NCBI GenBank assembly: GCA_040755295.1
Contig: JBFMBK010000009.1
Coordinates: 51,640-115,639, forward strand
DNA: 64,000 bases
Source of the DNA: Bacillota bacterium
GTDB taxonomy: Bacteria; Bacillota; Desulfotomaculia; Desulfotomaculales; Ammonificaceae
Direction: 5' to 3'
A program made the translations under genes and the position numbers. Of the stretch, positions 53,231 to 62,677 are shown piece by piece (the first letter of the stretch is position 1; each line of letters opens with the position of its first letter). The notes beneath the pieces are model-generated. The model worked only from the letters and a program-made list of their open reading frames with translations. It searched no databases and was not told the DNA's origin.

Positions 53231-54172
53231 ATGTCGGAGAAGATAGCCACCCGGGAAGCGTACGGCAAAGCGCTGGTTCAAATAGGTGCGGAAAACCCGG
53301 ATGTAGTGGTTCTGGATGCTGATCTTGCGAAATCCACTAAAACCATAGATTTTAAAAAGAATTACCCTGAGCGGTTCTTTGATTTCGGTGTGGCGGAACA
53401 AAACATGATCGGGGCCGCCGCCGGCCTTGCGGCTGCAGGGAAAATCCCTTTTTGTTCAAGTTTCGCGGTTTTCGCAACCGGCCGGGTTTTCGACCAGGTG
53501 CGGCAAAGCGTCGCCTATCCGCGTTTAAACGTGAAAATCGGCGCAACCCACGCCGGAATCACAGTAGGGGAGGACGGCAGTTCGCACCAGTCGGTTGAAG
53601 ATATCGCGCTGATGCGGGTGCTCCCGAACATGACGGTTTTTGTTCCAGCGGACGCCGTTGAAACGGCAGGCGCCGTGCGTGCGGCCGCCGCGATTAACGG
53701 TCCGGTTTACATCCGCCTCGGGCGTTTGGCGGTGCCGGTCATACACGGGGAGGGTTTTGTGTTCAGACCGGGTGAGGCGGTAACACTCCGGGATGGGAAC
53801 GACGCCGCCATTATCGCCACCGGGATGATGGTCGGGGCCGCTCTGGAGGCGGCGGCCGGTTTAAGCAAGGAAGGGGTCGAGGTCCGGGTGATCGACGTTC
53901 ATACCATCAAGCCCATCGACGTTTCGGCGGTGATACAGGCGGCGCGGGAGACCGGCGCCGTCGTTACGGCGGAGGAACACAGCATAATCGGCGGGCTGGG
54001 CAGCGCGGTGGCGGAGATTTTAGCTGAAAACTACCCGGTACCCCTGAGAAGGGTAGGGGTCGAAGATACCTTCGGTGAATCCGGGAAACCGGCTGAACTG
54101 CTGGCCAAGTACGGGCTAACCCCGGCCAACATTGCGCTTTCGGTAAAAAAAGCGATAAAACGCAAAAGGTAA
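53231..54172 (+). CDS. tktC: Transketolase, C-terminal subunit
   Basis: A 313-aa partner of the N subunit: the pyrimidine-binding domain (about 5-170; VVLDADLAKSTKTIDFKKNY, FDFGVAEQNMIGAAAGLA, FARFV-like CSSFAVFATGRVFDQVRQS, GEDGSSHQSVEDIALMRVLP) and the transketolase C domain (about 185-310; VVTAEEHSIIGGLGSAVAE). ATG 53231 follows GAGGGGG; the frame open from 53138 only reads through element G. Confidence 0.95.
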   Translation: MSEKIATREAYGKALVQIGAENPDVVVLDADLAKSTKTIDFKKNYPERFFDFGVAEQNMIGAAAGLAAAGKIPFCSSFAVFATGRVFDQVRQSVAYPRLNVKIGATHAGITVGEDGSSHQSVEDIALMRVLPNMTVFVPADAVETAGAVRAAAAINGPVYIRLGRLAVPVIHGEGFVFRPGEAVTLRDGNDAAIIATGMMVGAALEAAAGLSKEGVEVRVIDVHTIKPIDVSAVIQAARETGAVVTAEEHSIIGGLGSAVAEILAENYPVPLRRVGVEDTFGESGKPAELLAKYGLTPANIALSVKKAIKRKR

Positions 54173-54639
54173 AGACCGGACTGAAAGAAGTTGTGACAGC
54201 AAAGCGGCGGTTTCCTGAGTGCGGGTTGGGGAGTCGATGCCGGTACTTGCATCCAACCCTCCTGCACACAGGGCACCCCGCGACAGCGTTCCGGCGTTTC
54301 CTTTTAGTTAAACCCCCTCTTACCTGTTCCATTGAAACCACCCACGGGTGATTTTCTTTGACTTTTTCTTCTTAAACCACAACTCCTATCATTTTTTGTT
54401 TTTTAAGGAACCAAAGGCAACAAGTTCCTTACTTATTTTCCCGTTTTTAGAGGATTTATCAGGGTAATGTCGAATGGACAAGTAAGTTGGCGTCTTCAGT
54501 TAACCACGAAGAACCAACAGGAATAATACGGGACGCTCGAAAACAATTGCCTTTTATCCTATTTAATTTCGATTCATAAGGAACCGATGTAATAAGAAGA
54601 CGCAGGCATGGATTTCGGCGTCCGGTGGGAGTGACTCTA
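54173..54639. other. AT-richer gap before ftsE, no gene
   Basis: About 465 bp. A short CACCCACGGGTG hairpin near 54340 is followed by a T-rich stretch and may terminate the transketolase unit. TTCTTAAACCAC- and GTTCCTTA-containing sequence follows. No coding frame is convincing. Confidence 0.5.
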
Positions 54640-55326
54640 TTGGTAAGGCTGTACAATGTCACCAAGGTATACCAGAACGCGGTCAAGGCCCTTACGGACG
54701 TGACCATCACGTTGAACAAAGGGGATTTCCTCTTTGTCACAGGGCCGAGCGGCGCGGGAAAGACCACGCTTATCAGGCTCATTTGTCGTGAGGAACTGCC
54801 CACACGGGGTCAGGTAATTTTCGACGGCAAGAATATCGGGCGGTTGAAGCACAAGGAAGTGGCGCTCTTTCGCCGGCGTATCGGCATGGTTTTTCAGGAC
54901 TTCCGCTTGCTGCCGCGGAAAACCGTATTTGAGAACGTAGCCCTGGCCCTCGAAATCAACGGTATACCCTGGCGCGAGATCAAAAGGCGGGTTCCCGAGG
55001 TCCTGGATCAGGTCGGACTTCTTACCAAGGCAGGTTCCTTCCCCGGTCAGCTATCGGGGGGAGAGCAGCAGCGAGTGTCGCTCGCCAGGGCTCTGGTCAA
55101 CCGGCCCTGTCTGGTTATGGCGGACGAGCCTACCGGAAACCTCGATACGGAAAACGCCCGTGAGCTTATCAGGCTTCTCCTTGAGATAAACCGGGAGGGC
55201 ACCACCGTTTTAATGGCGACTCACGCACTGGATATTGTCAACGCGCTGGACAAAAAGATTATAAGTCTAAATGAAGGCCGCCTTGTGGAATACGAGGCAA
55301 GGGGAAGCTATCTGTATGGCACTTAG
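54640..55326 (+). CDS. ftsE: Cell-division ATPase FtsE
   Basis: 228 aa, an ABC ATPase: Walker A GPSGAGKTT, Q loop FQDFRLLP, signature LSGGEQQRV, Walker B CLVMADEPTGNLD, and H loop THA. With FtsX it forms the envelope complex that activates peptidoglycan hydrolases. TTG 54640 fits the family length and lies 9 nt after GGTGGGAG; GTG 54625 is an alternative. It overlaps ftsX by 11 bp. Confidence 0.95.
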   Translation: MVRLYNVTKVYQNAVKALTDVTITLNKGDFLFVTGPSGAGKTTLIRLICREELPTRGQVIFDGKNIGRLKHKEVALFRRRIGMVFQDFRLLPRKTVFENVALALEINGIPWREIKRRVPEVLDQVGLLTKAGSFPGQLSGGEQQRVSLARALVNRPCLVMADEPTGNLDTENARELIRLLLEINREGTTVLMATHALDIVNALDKKIISLNEGRLVEYEARGSYLYGT

Positions 55327-56206
55327 GACCCTTTTGCGTTGGTGGCGTGAGGCTTTCGTTTCCCTTTTCCGCAATGGTTGGCTGGCTACATCGGCAGCAG
55401 GAATGGTTTTAGTAGCTCTTCTTATTCTGGGTTTTGTATGTCTGCTGGCTCTGAACGCCGCACATTTTTCCCGGGCGGTGGAAGAAGGAATTGACGTGGC
55501 GGTATTCGTCGCGGAGGACGTTTCCGCCGACCTTGTTTCTCAACTGGGTAAGGAACTGGGGAAAATAGACGGCGTGGCCGGGGTGACGTTCATACCTAAG
55601 GAAAAAGCGCTGGAGAAACTGAGACGCGACCTTGGGGAAAGAAGCGACCTTCTGAACGGGCTTGAGGACGATAATCCGCTGCCCGACACCTTCCGGTTGC
55701 ATCCTGAAGACGCGTCTTCGGTTACGTTGATTGCCAAACAGGCGGCGACCTTTCCGGGGGTTGAAAAGGTGCGTTACGGGGAAGGCGTCGTGGAAAAGCT
55801 TCTCCAGCTTACCAACTGGGTAAGGATCGCGGCGGTCGGGCTGGTGGTGCTTTTCGGTCTGGCGGCGGTGTTTTTGACTATGACCACCATCCGGCTCTCG
55901 ATTCTCAACCGCCAGGAGGAGATCGGCGTCATGAAACTCCTCGGGGCGACGAATTGGTTTGTACGCGGTCCCTTCATTCTGGAGGGGATAATAATCGGCT
56001 TTGTCGGCGCCGCGCTGGCTTCGGGATTCCTTTATTACGGCTACACTTCCCTTATCGAACAGGTCAGTCAGGCTTCTCTTATGTTTATACATCCTGTACC
56101 CGGCGGCGAGGTGGCAGCCCCGCTTTTCGGCTGTCTTTTAGGGTGCGGGGTGTTGCTCGGCGCGGTGTCGAGTGCGTTATCGATTCACCGTTTTCTTACG
56201 GTATAG
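55316..56206 (+). CDS. ftsX: Cell-division permease-like FtsX
   Basis: 296 aa: N-terminal cytosolic helix, TM1 (about 22-45), an extracellular domain (about 50-165; VDVAVFVAEDVSADLVSQLG, FIPKEKALEKLRRDLGE), and three C-terminal TMs around TIRLSILNRQEEIGVMKLLGA. It transmits FtsE ATP hydrolysis to a periplasmic-side hydrolase, most likely the M23 protein encoded next. Confidence 0.95.
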   Translation: MALRTLLRWWREAFVSLFRNGWLATSAAGMVLVALLILGFVCLLALNAAHFSRAVEEGIDVAVFVAEDVSADLVSQLGKELGKIDGVAGVTFIPKEKALEKLRRDLGERSDLLNGLEDDNPLPDTFRLHPEDASSVTLIAKQAATFPGVEKVRYGEGVVEKLLQLTNWVRIAAVGLVVLFGLAAVFLTMTTIRLSILNRQEEIGVMKLLGATNWFVRGPFILEGIIIGFVGAALASGFLYYGYTSLIEQVSQASLMFIHPVPGGEVAAPLFGCLLGCGVLLGAVSSALSIHRFLTV

Positions 56207-56374
56207 AGCAGTAAGATAGTAGGGAGTAGGTAGTAGGGGAAGCTATTTAAACTTAGGATTCAGGACTTAATTATCAGGCCTTAGTCGAAAGTCCTCAGTC
56301 CTCAGTCCGGGAAACAGCGGAGAGGCAATGACTATTGGTTGAGGGTTATGGTTTTGACTAGAAACTCGCGACTC
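56207..56374. repeat. Short-word repeats before element H
   Basis: TAGTAGGGAGTAGGTAGTAGGG, then GTCCTCAGTCCTCAGTCCGGG and ACTCGCGACTCGTAAG words. Same class as 2223-2464 and 24979-25130. Confidence 0.65.
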
Positions 56375-56567
56375 GTAAGCTGGTTGCTTAGAAGCAGTAG
56401 CGTAATACGGGCGGAGCGCGGGGAGAAGTGATGCAGTGCAAGGAAGACCGGTGCAGACGAACCGGAGCGTACTGGGTGCGTACGTGAGGATTCGGCTCAC
56501 CGGGCTGACGTAGCAATGCGTTGCTTATTGTCGCGCCCACCAGAAGAAGAACAGATTTTTTAGGGAG
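56375..56567 (+). repeat. Dispersed structured element, copy H (full length, in M23 leader)
   Basis: About 190 bp, close to copy D throughout: GTAAGCTGGTTGCTTAGAAG, GCGGGGAGAAGTGATGCAG, GACGAACCGGAGCGTACTGG, GTGCGTACGTGAGGATTCGG, GCAATGCGTTGCTTATTG, CGCGCCCACC. The left hairpin stays paired through G-U wobbles. The tail is altered (AGAAGAACAGATTTTTT) but still leads into AGGGAG, 8 nt before the presumed GTG start. Confidence 0.85.
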
Positions 56568-56575
56568 TGATGCCG

Positions 56576-57697
56576 GTGCGTTTTTGGCGTAGCCTTGTGG
56601 TTGTATTTTTGGTCGCGAGCCTCTTTACAGGCGCTTTATCCGCCGCCTGGGGGAAAACCTTAGAACAAAAGCTGCAGGAGACCAGAAACAAGTTGTCCCA
56701 AAAACGCAGCGCGGTGTCCAGTACGAAACGGACCGTTAACAGCTTCATGCAGGAGATTCAAAAACTCGACCAGGCCATAAGGGATAAATCACGCGAGATT
56801 GAGAATATTGACCAGGAATTGGGCGCAACCGAGGCCAAACTTCGGAAGGCCGAACGGGATCTTAAGGACGCCGAGGACAAACTCAACGAGACCGTGACGA
56901 TATTCCGCCAGCGTCTTCGGGCGATGTATGAAGAGGGAAGCGTAAGCTACCTGGACGTGTTGTTCGGCGCCACCGATTTAAACGATCTGATTTCGCGGGC
57001 GGATTTCTTGCGTGAGATTACATCATTTGACAAAGAACTGGTTGAAGAGATGACCGCCCGCAGGGAGGCTGTGGCGGAGTATAAACAGAAGGTCGAAGCA
57101 CAACGCGACCATCTGGCTGCCCTTCGGTCACAGCAATTGTCCGCCAAGGCCCAGATGGCCTCCCGCCAGGGTGAGAAAGAGGTTTTGCTTGCGGACAGCA
57201 AGGGTGATCTGAAACGATTCGAGAGGGAACTCGATGCTCTGGAGGCCCAGGAACGCGAAATCCTGCGTCAGATCGCCGTCCAAAGGGCGAAGCAGGGGAA
57301 GCGTGTTACCGGAGCGCTTCTATGGCCTTGTCCGAGCACGCGGGTTATTTCCTCCGGGTACGGTAACAGAATGCATCCCATCCTTCACCGGATGCGTTAC
57401 CATTCCGGGATCGACATCGCCGCGTCTTACGGTGCGGCGGTTCTTGCGGCTCAAGACGGCACGGTGATTTATGTCGGTACAATGAGCGGTTACGGTAATG
57501 TGGTGATGTTGGACCACGGCGGGGGGTTGACGACGCTTTACGCCCACCTTTCCAGCTACAGCGTCCGTGAAGGACAGAAGGTTAAGTGCGGGAATCAGAT
57601 CGCGCGCGTCGGGAGCACGGGCATGTCGACGGGACCGCACCTGCACTTCGAGGTACGGCTTAACGGCACGCCCCAGAACCCCAACAATTACCTGTAG
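56576..57697 (+). CDS. EnvC-like murein hydrolase activator / M23 peptidase
   Basis: A 373-aa exported protein: signal peptide (about 1-25), a long coiled coil (about 28-250), then an M23 LytM domain (about 265-370) with [32 protein letters not shown] and [12 protein letters not shown]; the zinc ligands H/D and HxH are all present, so unlike E. coli EnvC it is probably an active endopeptidase. The ftsEX-M23-S41 order marks it as the FtsEX-controlled hydrolase. GTG 56576 is preferred for spacing from AGGGAG. Confidence 0.92.
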   Translation: MRFWRSLVVVFLVASLFTGALSAAWGKTLEQKLQETRNKLSQKRSAVSSTKRTVNSFMQEIQKLDQAIRDKSREIENIDQELGATEAKLRKAERDLKDAEDKLNETVTIFRQRLRAMYEEGSVSYLDVLFGATDLNDLISRADFLREITSFDKELVEEMTARREAVAEYKQKVEAQRDHLAALRSQQLSAKAQMASRQGEKEVLLADSKGDLKRFERELDALEAQEREILRQIAVQRAKQGKRVTGALLWPCPSTRVISSGYGNRMHPILHRMRYHSGIDIAASYGAAVLAAQDGTVIYVGTMSGYGNVVMLDHGGGLTTLYAHLSSYSVREGQKVKCGNQIARVGSTGMSTGPHLHFEVRLNGTPQNPNNYL

Positions 57698-58092
57698 GGC
57701 CTTTGACGCCAAGATCTACGCAAGATGGCGAGAGAAAACAACCACAGAGACACAGAGCACACGGAGGGGGGCTAATTCAGTTTCGAGTTCCGTGTTGCGG
57801 GTTACGGGTTACGAGCGGTCCCGGATTCTGTATTCTACATTTTATATTCTATATTCTTTGTTTTACAGTTCTCTGTGAACTCTGTGACTCTGTGGTGAGA
57901 AGTTTTGGTTCCGGCTTGTCCGGGTTAGGATTTAATGGGTAAACCGCCAAAGTGTTTATCCGGCAAAAGTTTTTGACACCGGAGGATCGTCAGCCGGTGT
58001 TTTGTTTTGGTATAGTTTTCGGACGGCGCCGGTATCTATGGTATAATGTAAAACAGTTTTTCCGGAGACGGATTCGTGGACGGGGGGATTGC
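57698..58092. repeat. Inverted CACAGAG-word repeats and S41 leader
   Basis: ACCACAGAGACACAGAG at 57741-57757 and its near complement CTCTGTGACTCTGTGG at about 57880-57895 bracket ATTCTATATTCT-type words; a long imperfect hairpin could form. At 58039-58047 an extended -10 promoter (TGGTATAAT) without a good -35 box lies 46 bp before the S41 start. No gene. Confidence 0.6.
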
Positions 58093-59259
58093 GTGCGGTT
58101 ATATAACGTGAGCCGGTTCTGGTTGGCGGTCGGATGCGTGGGGTTGGTGGTGTTCGGCCTTTTAATCGGACTGGGGACTGCGTTTATCGGGTTAAACCAG
58201 GCTGAAAACCTGTTTGAAGTTGTTTCGCTTATCCGTTCGAATTATATCGAGGAGGCAAGCCTTAAACAGCTTCTTAATGGAGCAACCAAAGGAATAGTTG
58301 ATTCTCTCGACGACCCTTATTCGGTTTACCTTGAACCTAAAACTTATCAACATCTTAAGGAGCAGATCAGGGGATCGTTCGGCGGCCTGGGAATTGTCGT
58401 AGGCATCAGAGACGAACAGTTGACGGTTATTAGGCCTTTTCCGGACACGCCGGCGGGACGGGCGGGGATCAAGGCCGGGGACGTCATCGTAAAGATCGGT
58501 GACCACCGGGTGGAGGGGCTTGACCTGGAAACGGCGGTTAATCTTATGCGCGGCCCGGTGGGAACAAAGGTGACGATCACCATAATGCGCCAAGGGAGCA
58601 AACCGCTGCAGGTGACCCTTACCCGGGAGGAGATAAGTGTGCCGTCGGTTGAGGGAAAGCTTCTCCCCGAAAAAATCGGGTATATTTCAGTCGCCCAGTT
58701 TACCGAAAAAACGCCGCACGAACTCTCCAAGGTGATCAATGACCTCCGGAACAAAGGTATGAGGGCGGTAATCCTCGACCTTCGAGACAACCCGGGCGGT
58801 GAGTTGAACGCGGCGGTGGCGGTGGCGGATAACTTCGTGCCGAAGGGACCGGTGGTTTACGTCAGATACCGGGAAGGGCGGGACGAGGTTCACAAGGCGG
58901 ATGCTTACCGGCTCTCCCTGCCGCTGGTGGTTCTGGTAAACGAAAACAGCGCCAGCGCGGCGGAGATTGTCGCCGGCGCCGTTAAAGACACCGGCGCGGG
59001 AGTGGTTATGGGCGTGAGAACTTACGGGAAAGGTGTGGTTCAGACGGTTTACGATCTGAAAAACGGGGCCGGCCTGAAACTGACCACCGCCAAGTACCTC
59101 ACGCCGAAAAAGCGGGATATAAACAATAAGGGCGTCGAGCCTGACGTAAAGGTCGAACAGCCCGTGGACGCCCAAACGGATGTTCAGCTTTCGGCGGCAC
59201 AGGCCAGACTGTACAAAGATCTTAATGAGCATGCTCTACCAAAGGCGGCTGGCGAATAG
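58093..59259 (+). CDS. Carboxy-terminal processing protease (S41, CtpA/CtpB-like)
   Basis: A 388-aa exported protease: TM anchor (about 10-32), a helical region, a PDZ domain (about 95-180; GSFGGLGIVVG, FPDTPAGRAGIKAGDVIVKI), then the S41 core with LDLRDNPGGELNAAV, the catalytic Ser in NENSASAAEIVAGA and the Lys in RTYGKGVVQTV. In B. subtilis CtpB cuts SpoIVFA during sporulation. GTG 58093 follows GGGGGG; the upstream frame lacks a site. Confidence 0.93.
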   Translation: MRLYNVSRFWLAVGCVGLVVFGLLIGLGTAFIGLNQAENLFEVVSLIRSNYIEEASLKQLLNGATKGIVDSLDDPYSVYLEPKTYQHLKEQIRGSFGGLGIVVGIRDEQLTVIRPFPDTPAGRAGIKAGDVIVKIGDHRVEGLDLETAVNLMRGPVGTKVTITIMRQGSKPLQVTLTREEISVPSVEGKLLPEKIGYISVAQFTEKTPHELSKVINDLRNKGMRAVILDLRDNPGGELNAAVAVADNFVPKGPVVYVRYREGRDEVHKADAYRLSLPLVVLVNENSASAAEIVAGAVKDTGAGVVMGVRTYGKGVVQTVYDLKNGAGLKLTTAKYLTPKKRDINNKGVEPDVKVEQPVDAQTDVQLSAAQARLYKDLNEHALPKAAGE

Positions 59260-59515
59260 GGAAGTGGGACGCGGGCGGTTGGGTGTGGGAACCGGAAACG
59301 GATGCGGATATGAAGCCGTTGCATAACGCTCACCAGGACCCGGCGGTGAAGTGACCGAGGCCGTTCGGTTTTTAGGGGAGCGCGCCTGATCGCAAGCACT
59401 AAGAAAACACGATAGCAGCGGAAAAACAAAACGGTTTACAGAAACGGTAGGGGCATCTTCTAAAGGAAGGTGCTCCTGATTTTTGAAAGGAAAACCACGG
59501 AAAAAAACAGGCTTC

Positions 59516-59778
59516 GCTGGCGTTGTACCCCCATGAGAGCAGTGCTCCGGGCCGACGGCGACATCGGCTCGCCTCGGAGCGAACCACGGCGCACGTATAG
59601 AGCCTGACATTACCTTTTCAATGAAGCCGGATTGGGCAATAAACAGCCTTTTTCCATGCCTGTTAAATTCCTTCCGTGAATTCGGCACGATGTGTGCGCC
59701 TGTTCGCTTAGCCGAGTCTTCACCGTGTCCGCGTAAGCGGCCCTCCGTCAGAGCTCTCATTGTGTGACGAACGCCAGC
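59516..59778. mobile_element. MITE-like element, copy 1
   Basis: 263 bp bounded by inverted repeats: GCTGGCGTT...ATGAGAGC on the left and GCTCTCAT...AACGCCAGC on the right. It shares its internal blocks GAGAGCAGTGCTCCGGGCCG, ACGGCGACATCGGCT, CCGAGTCTTCACCG and GGCCCTCCGTCAGAGCTCTC with copy 2 at 59944. No transposase frame. The 181-aa minus frame across it (59236-59781) is an artefact of the element. Confidence 0.75.
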
Positions 59779-59943
59779 CAATAGTGTTTAACTAATGCGG
59801 GATCCTCGAAAGATGATTGTGAACAAATTCAGACAAATTTATGCATTATATTACCCCGCAGGTTGAAATGTCTCGACGACTGTGGGAAAATATAACCAAT
59901 GGAAAGGTTTATGGAACTGGGTAGTATTTGAAACAGGTAGCGA

Positions 59944-60210
59944 GGCGCTATCGTCCGTCCCACCGGAGAGCAGTGCTCCGGGCCGACGGCGACATCGGCT
60001 TGCCTTGGAGGGAACTACGGCCCGTTTATAGAGCCGATGTTACTTTTCAGGCGATGGCGGATTGGACGAGTTGTTCTTGATTGCTTCGTATCAAACCCTA
60101 TAACTACGGCGGGCACGATGCGCGCGCCTGTTCCCTTAACCGAGTCTTCACCGCACCGTATCGCGTGAACGGCCCTCCGTCAGAGCTCTCCTTACGGGAC
60201 AAACGCCAGC
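59944..60210. mobile_element. MITE-like element, copy 2
   Basis: About 267 bp, direct orientation with copy 1 and 166 bp away from it. The right end AAACGCCAGC is intact; the left end is degraded (GCGCTATCGTCC). Internal stems, such as GTGCTCCG pairing with the later GGAG, suggest a strongly folded transcript. The two copies flank a 165-bp AT-rich strip and mark the boundary to the AT-rich cassette. Confidence 0.7.
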
Positions 60211-60261
60211 GTTGATGTTGTTGTTGTCAACAGAACCGTCCCCGTGACAGTACCTAATTTG

Positions 60262-60289
60262 TTGCCGAATTCTTATTAAAATGTAATAC
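60262..60289 (+). promoter_or_regulatory. Possible promoter of the three-gene cassette
   Basis: TTGCCG (60262-60267), 16-bp spacer, TAATAC (60284-60289), 25 bp before the first ATG. Matches are moderate. Confidence 0.45.
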
Positions 60290-60314
60290 TAGCAGAACTT
60301 CGGAGAGGTCGAAA

Positions 60315-61592
60315 ATGACTATTCCCACACGAACGAAAGGTGCTTGGCTTATTGCCCATTCATTAAAACTTCAAAAGGTTGATGCGCAAGGTCAGTTTAC
60401 ATGTATTGAAAGCGCTGGTAAATTTGGTCGTACCTTGTCAATACTATCGGCAACTGACGAGCAAAGTATTTCAAAGAGAAAGCTTACGACTCTGGCAAAA
60501 GCTAATAGCATAAACCCAGATCTAGAGTTACCAGTTTTGCTTGAAAAAATGGAGGAACGCCATCTTATTAGTCGTTCGAAGAACGGTGAAGTAGCCATCC
60601 TTGGCCTTACTCATGGCACTATTTTAGAGAAAACAGCCGAAATTTTTGATGACCTAAGTCCTGAGCCCGAAGAACTGGCTGTTGTAGACATTGCAGAACG
60701 TGTATCACAAGAACCTATACTTGCGAGGGAAATGAGAGAATACGTTTCTGATCAATATAGACTAACCAAGAAACGTACTCAGGAAACACTTGCTCAGGCG
60801 GAGGATATAGGTTTTGTTGATGCTGAGGAAATAAACTTAGCATCCAAGGACAAACTTTATTTCAACGGTAATATCTTTCGGTCAAACGATGCTAAAAAGA
60901 CATATAGTGTTCTTCAATCATTGTCTAGTAGTGAACAACATAAGGTTAACGAATTCAGTCAAATAGTTGCCACACGTGGTTATGCTACCGTTGATGAAGC
61001 TAAGAAACTTCTTGGTTCAAGCCTATTTTCAAAGCTTCAGTCCATAGCTCTTTTTGATGTTAATAGAGTGGCTAACGAGAATGAGGAGGTCTTATACGTC
61101 ACACGTCCTGCATCATTCTCCAAATACGGTAACCCGTGGGAGGAGGATACTCTTGATTACGCGAAGGCACTTGTATCGTCTCTTGCATATGGTATGACTC
61201 GCAGTTCAGCTTCTCGGGGTAGGATATTCAAACTTCATCTACTCCTTGAGAAGCTTATTCGAGGCGAGTGGTTAAATGAAAACACAGCAGCTGGCCAGGA
61301 CTATAGATATCTGGAGTTAAAGCGTGTCGTCGAGACGAGGGAGGGCATTAAAGCAGGCTGTTATAACCTGCGGCTATTAAAAAAAGAAGTAGGTATAGTT
61401 GCATTGGAAGTACTTACTCAAGGAAGTGGTAGCTCGGAATCTCTTCTTGAACGTCTCCCCGGTTCTCCGGTTATAACTTATTCAGGTCCTGAGGAAAACC
61501 GAGGGAAGGTACGAAAAAAGAAAATTGTGGCTCCATCAGACGGAAAATTTATAGATATGCTTCAATCTCTTCGCACCGGGAGGATTTTCTAA
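60315..61592 (+). CDS. Cassette gene 1: unrecognised 425-aa protein
   Basis: A soluble, mostly helical protein. The first 110 residues look like one or two winged-helix modules (ISKRKLTTLAKANS, LEKMEERHLISRSKNGEVAI), the middle is helical (EMREYVSDQYRLTKKRTQET), and the C-terminal third contains an alpha/beta stretch (YRYLELKRVVETREG, VGIVALEVLTQG). I recognise no family. GGAGAGG precedes the ATG. Codon use is much more AT-rich than in the neighbouring housekeeping genes. It overlaps the next gene by one base, so it is surely part of one operon, possibly as sensor or target-recognition subunit. Confidence 0.8.
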   Translation: MTIPTRTKGAWLIAHSLKLQKVDAQGQFTCIESAGKFGRTLSILSATDEQSISKRKLTTLAKANSINPDLELPVLLEKMEERHLISRSKNGEVAILGLTHGTILEKTAEIFDDLSPEPEELAVVDIAERVSQEPILAREMREYVSDQYRLTKKRTQETLAQAEDIGFVDAEEINLASKDKLYFNGNIFRSNDAKKTYSVLQSLSSSEQHKVNEFSQIVATRGYATVDEAKKLLGSSLFSKLQSIALFDVNRVANENEEVLYVTRPASFSKYGNPWEEDTLDYAKALVSSLAYGMTRSSASRGRIFKLHLLLEKLIRGEWLNENTAAGQDYRYLELKRVVETREGIKAGCYNLRLLKKEVGIVALEVLTQGSGSSESLLERLPGSPVITYSGPEENRGKVRKKKIVAPSDGKFIDMLQSLRTGRIF

Positions 61593-62581
61593 TGGCACAG
61601 AATAATAACGGAGGGTACAAAGCAGAGGAAGCTGTCCGTGCGTTTTTCCTCCAGATAGGTTACTTTCCTGTGCGTAATATAAAGTTTCGATTCAACAGTG
61701 AAGAAGTTACCGATCTCGACCTTTGGGCTTATGGTGTAGGTTCTCCCACACATCGATCACGTGTAATTGTGGATTGTAAGTATAAGATTAAGCATGCGCA
61801 GGTTTTCGAACGAATTCTTTGGGTTGAGGGGTTAAGACGTGCTGTTGGTGTGGAGCATGCGGTAGTTGCTACTACTGATAGGCGTAAGGCAGCTAGCGCG
61901 TTTGCATCGCGGTTGCAAATTCGCATAATCGGATCGACGATGTTAGACAAACTCATTGCTCAAAATGCTCAAAATGAGCGCTTTTCGGATGAGGAATTCC
62001 TTAATGCGGTTATCCCTCAAGAAGACAAGCTTGTCGGGCGCTTCAAGGAGCGTATAGATGCTTCTAAAAGTCGATTACTAAGACTTGATTTTGATTCTGT
62101 AAATCTTCATATTGAAGACCTTTTGTATTACGCACAGGAATCGACACGGTTACAAGACCGTACCATGGTAATCCGCTTATTCTATTTATCATTAGCTTTT
62201 CTATTAATTACGTTGGACTTCGTACTTCGTGACGCAGTGTTTCTTGATGAGCAGAGCCTCCGGGAGAGAATTGACGAAGGCATCCGCTTTGGGTCTCGTG
62301 GAAGAGCAAACGCTTTCATTCTGTTTAATGTTTTAGGGAAAAAGAAAAAGATCGAATTAATACGTGCTGTTGAACGTGTGCGTGCTGATGTTCTTGCAGA
62401 TTTTTTCTGTCGCTTTGCAAGGGAAGATTGGTTTTTACAGACGGCCTTAGCATTTGAAGAGGCGGCTTATCATAAGTCTTTTATTCCTGTGGGACAGTTA
62501 TCCGCAAGTGCCCAAAGTGTAGTAGGCATACTCCTGGATTTTCTACAGGTAGATCGACATACCATTTTTGGTGTAACCTGA
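61592..62581 (+). CDS. Cassette gene 2: PD-(D/E)xK nuclease-like protein
   Basis: A 329-aa protein with a restriction-nuclease-like N-terminal domain (about 5-125): AEEAVRAFFLQIGYFPVRN, then TDLDLWAYG (D41, D43) and VIVDCKYK (D61-C62-K63), i.e. the D-x(17)-DxK form of the PD-(D/E)xK site, followed by VVATTDRRKAASAFAS. A helical C-terminal part (about 150-325) of unknown role includes a hydrophobic helix near 195-215. Starts on the last base of gene 1 behind GGGAGG. Probably a DNA nuclease of a defence system; no methyltransferase gene is in sight. Confidence 0.75.
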   Translation: MAQNNNGGYKAEEAVRAFFLQIGYFPVRNIKFRFNSEEVTDLDLWAYGVGSPTHRSRVIVDCKYKIKHAQVFERILWVEGLRRAVGVEHAVVATTDRRKAASAFASRLQIRIIGSTMLDKLIAQNAQNERFSDEEFLNAVIPQEDKLVGRFKERIDASKSRLLRLDFDSVNLHIEDLLYYAQESTRLQDRTMVIRLFYLSLAFLLITLDFVLRDAVFLDEQSLRERIDEGIRFGSRGRANAFILFNVLGKKKKIELIRAVERVRADVLADFFCRFAREDWFLQTALAFEEAAYHKSFIPVGQLSASAQSVVGILLDFLQVDRHTIFGVT

Positions 62582-62677
62582 GAGAGACAGTACAGAACAA
62601 CGTGATCGAAGGTACGGCCCGATGCGCGGTTCACCATTACTGGTTATCTTTTCTTTTTTGCATAGAAAGGAGATTCG

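Noticed and set aside
59236..59781. 181-aa minus-strand open frame
   Set aside because: It runs through the MITE-like copy 1; the second copy of the element does not keep the frame open, and no domain is visible.
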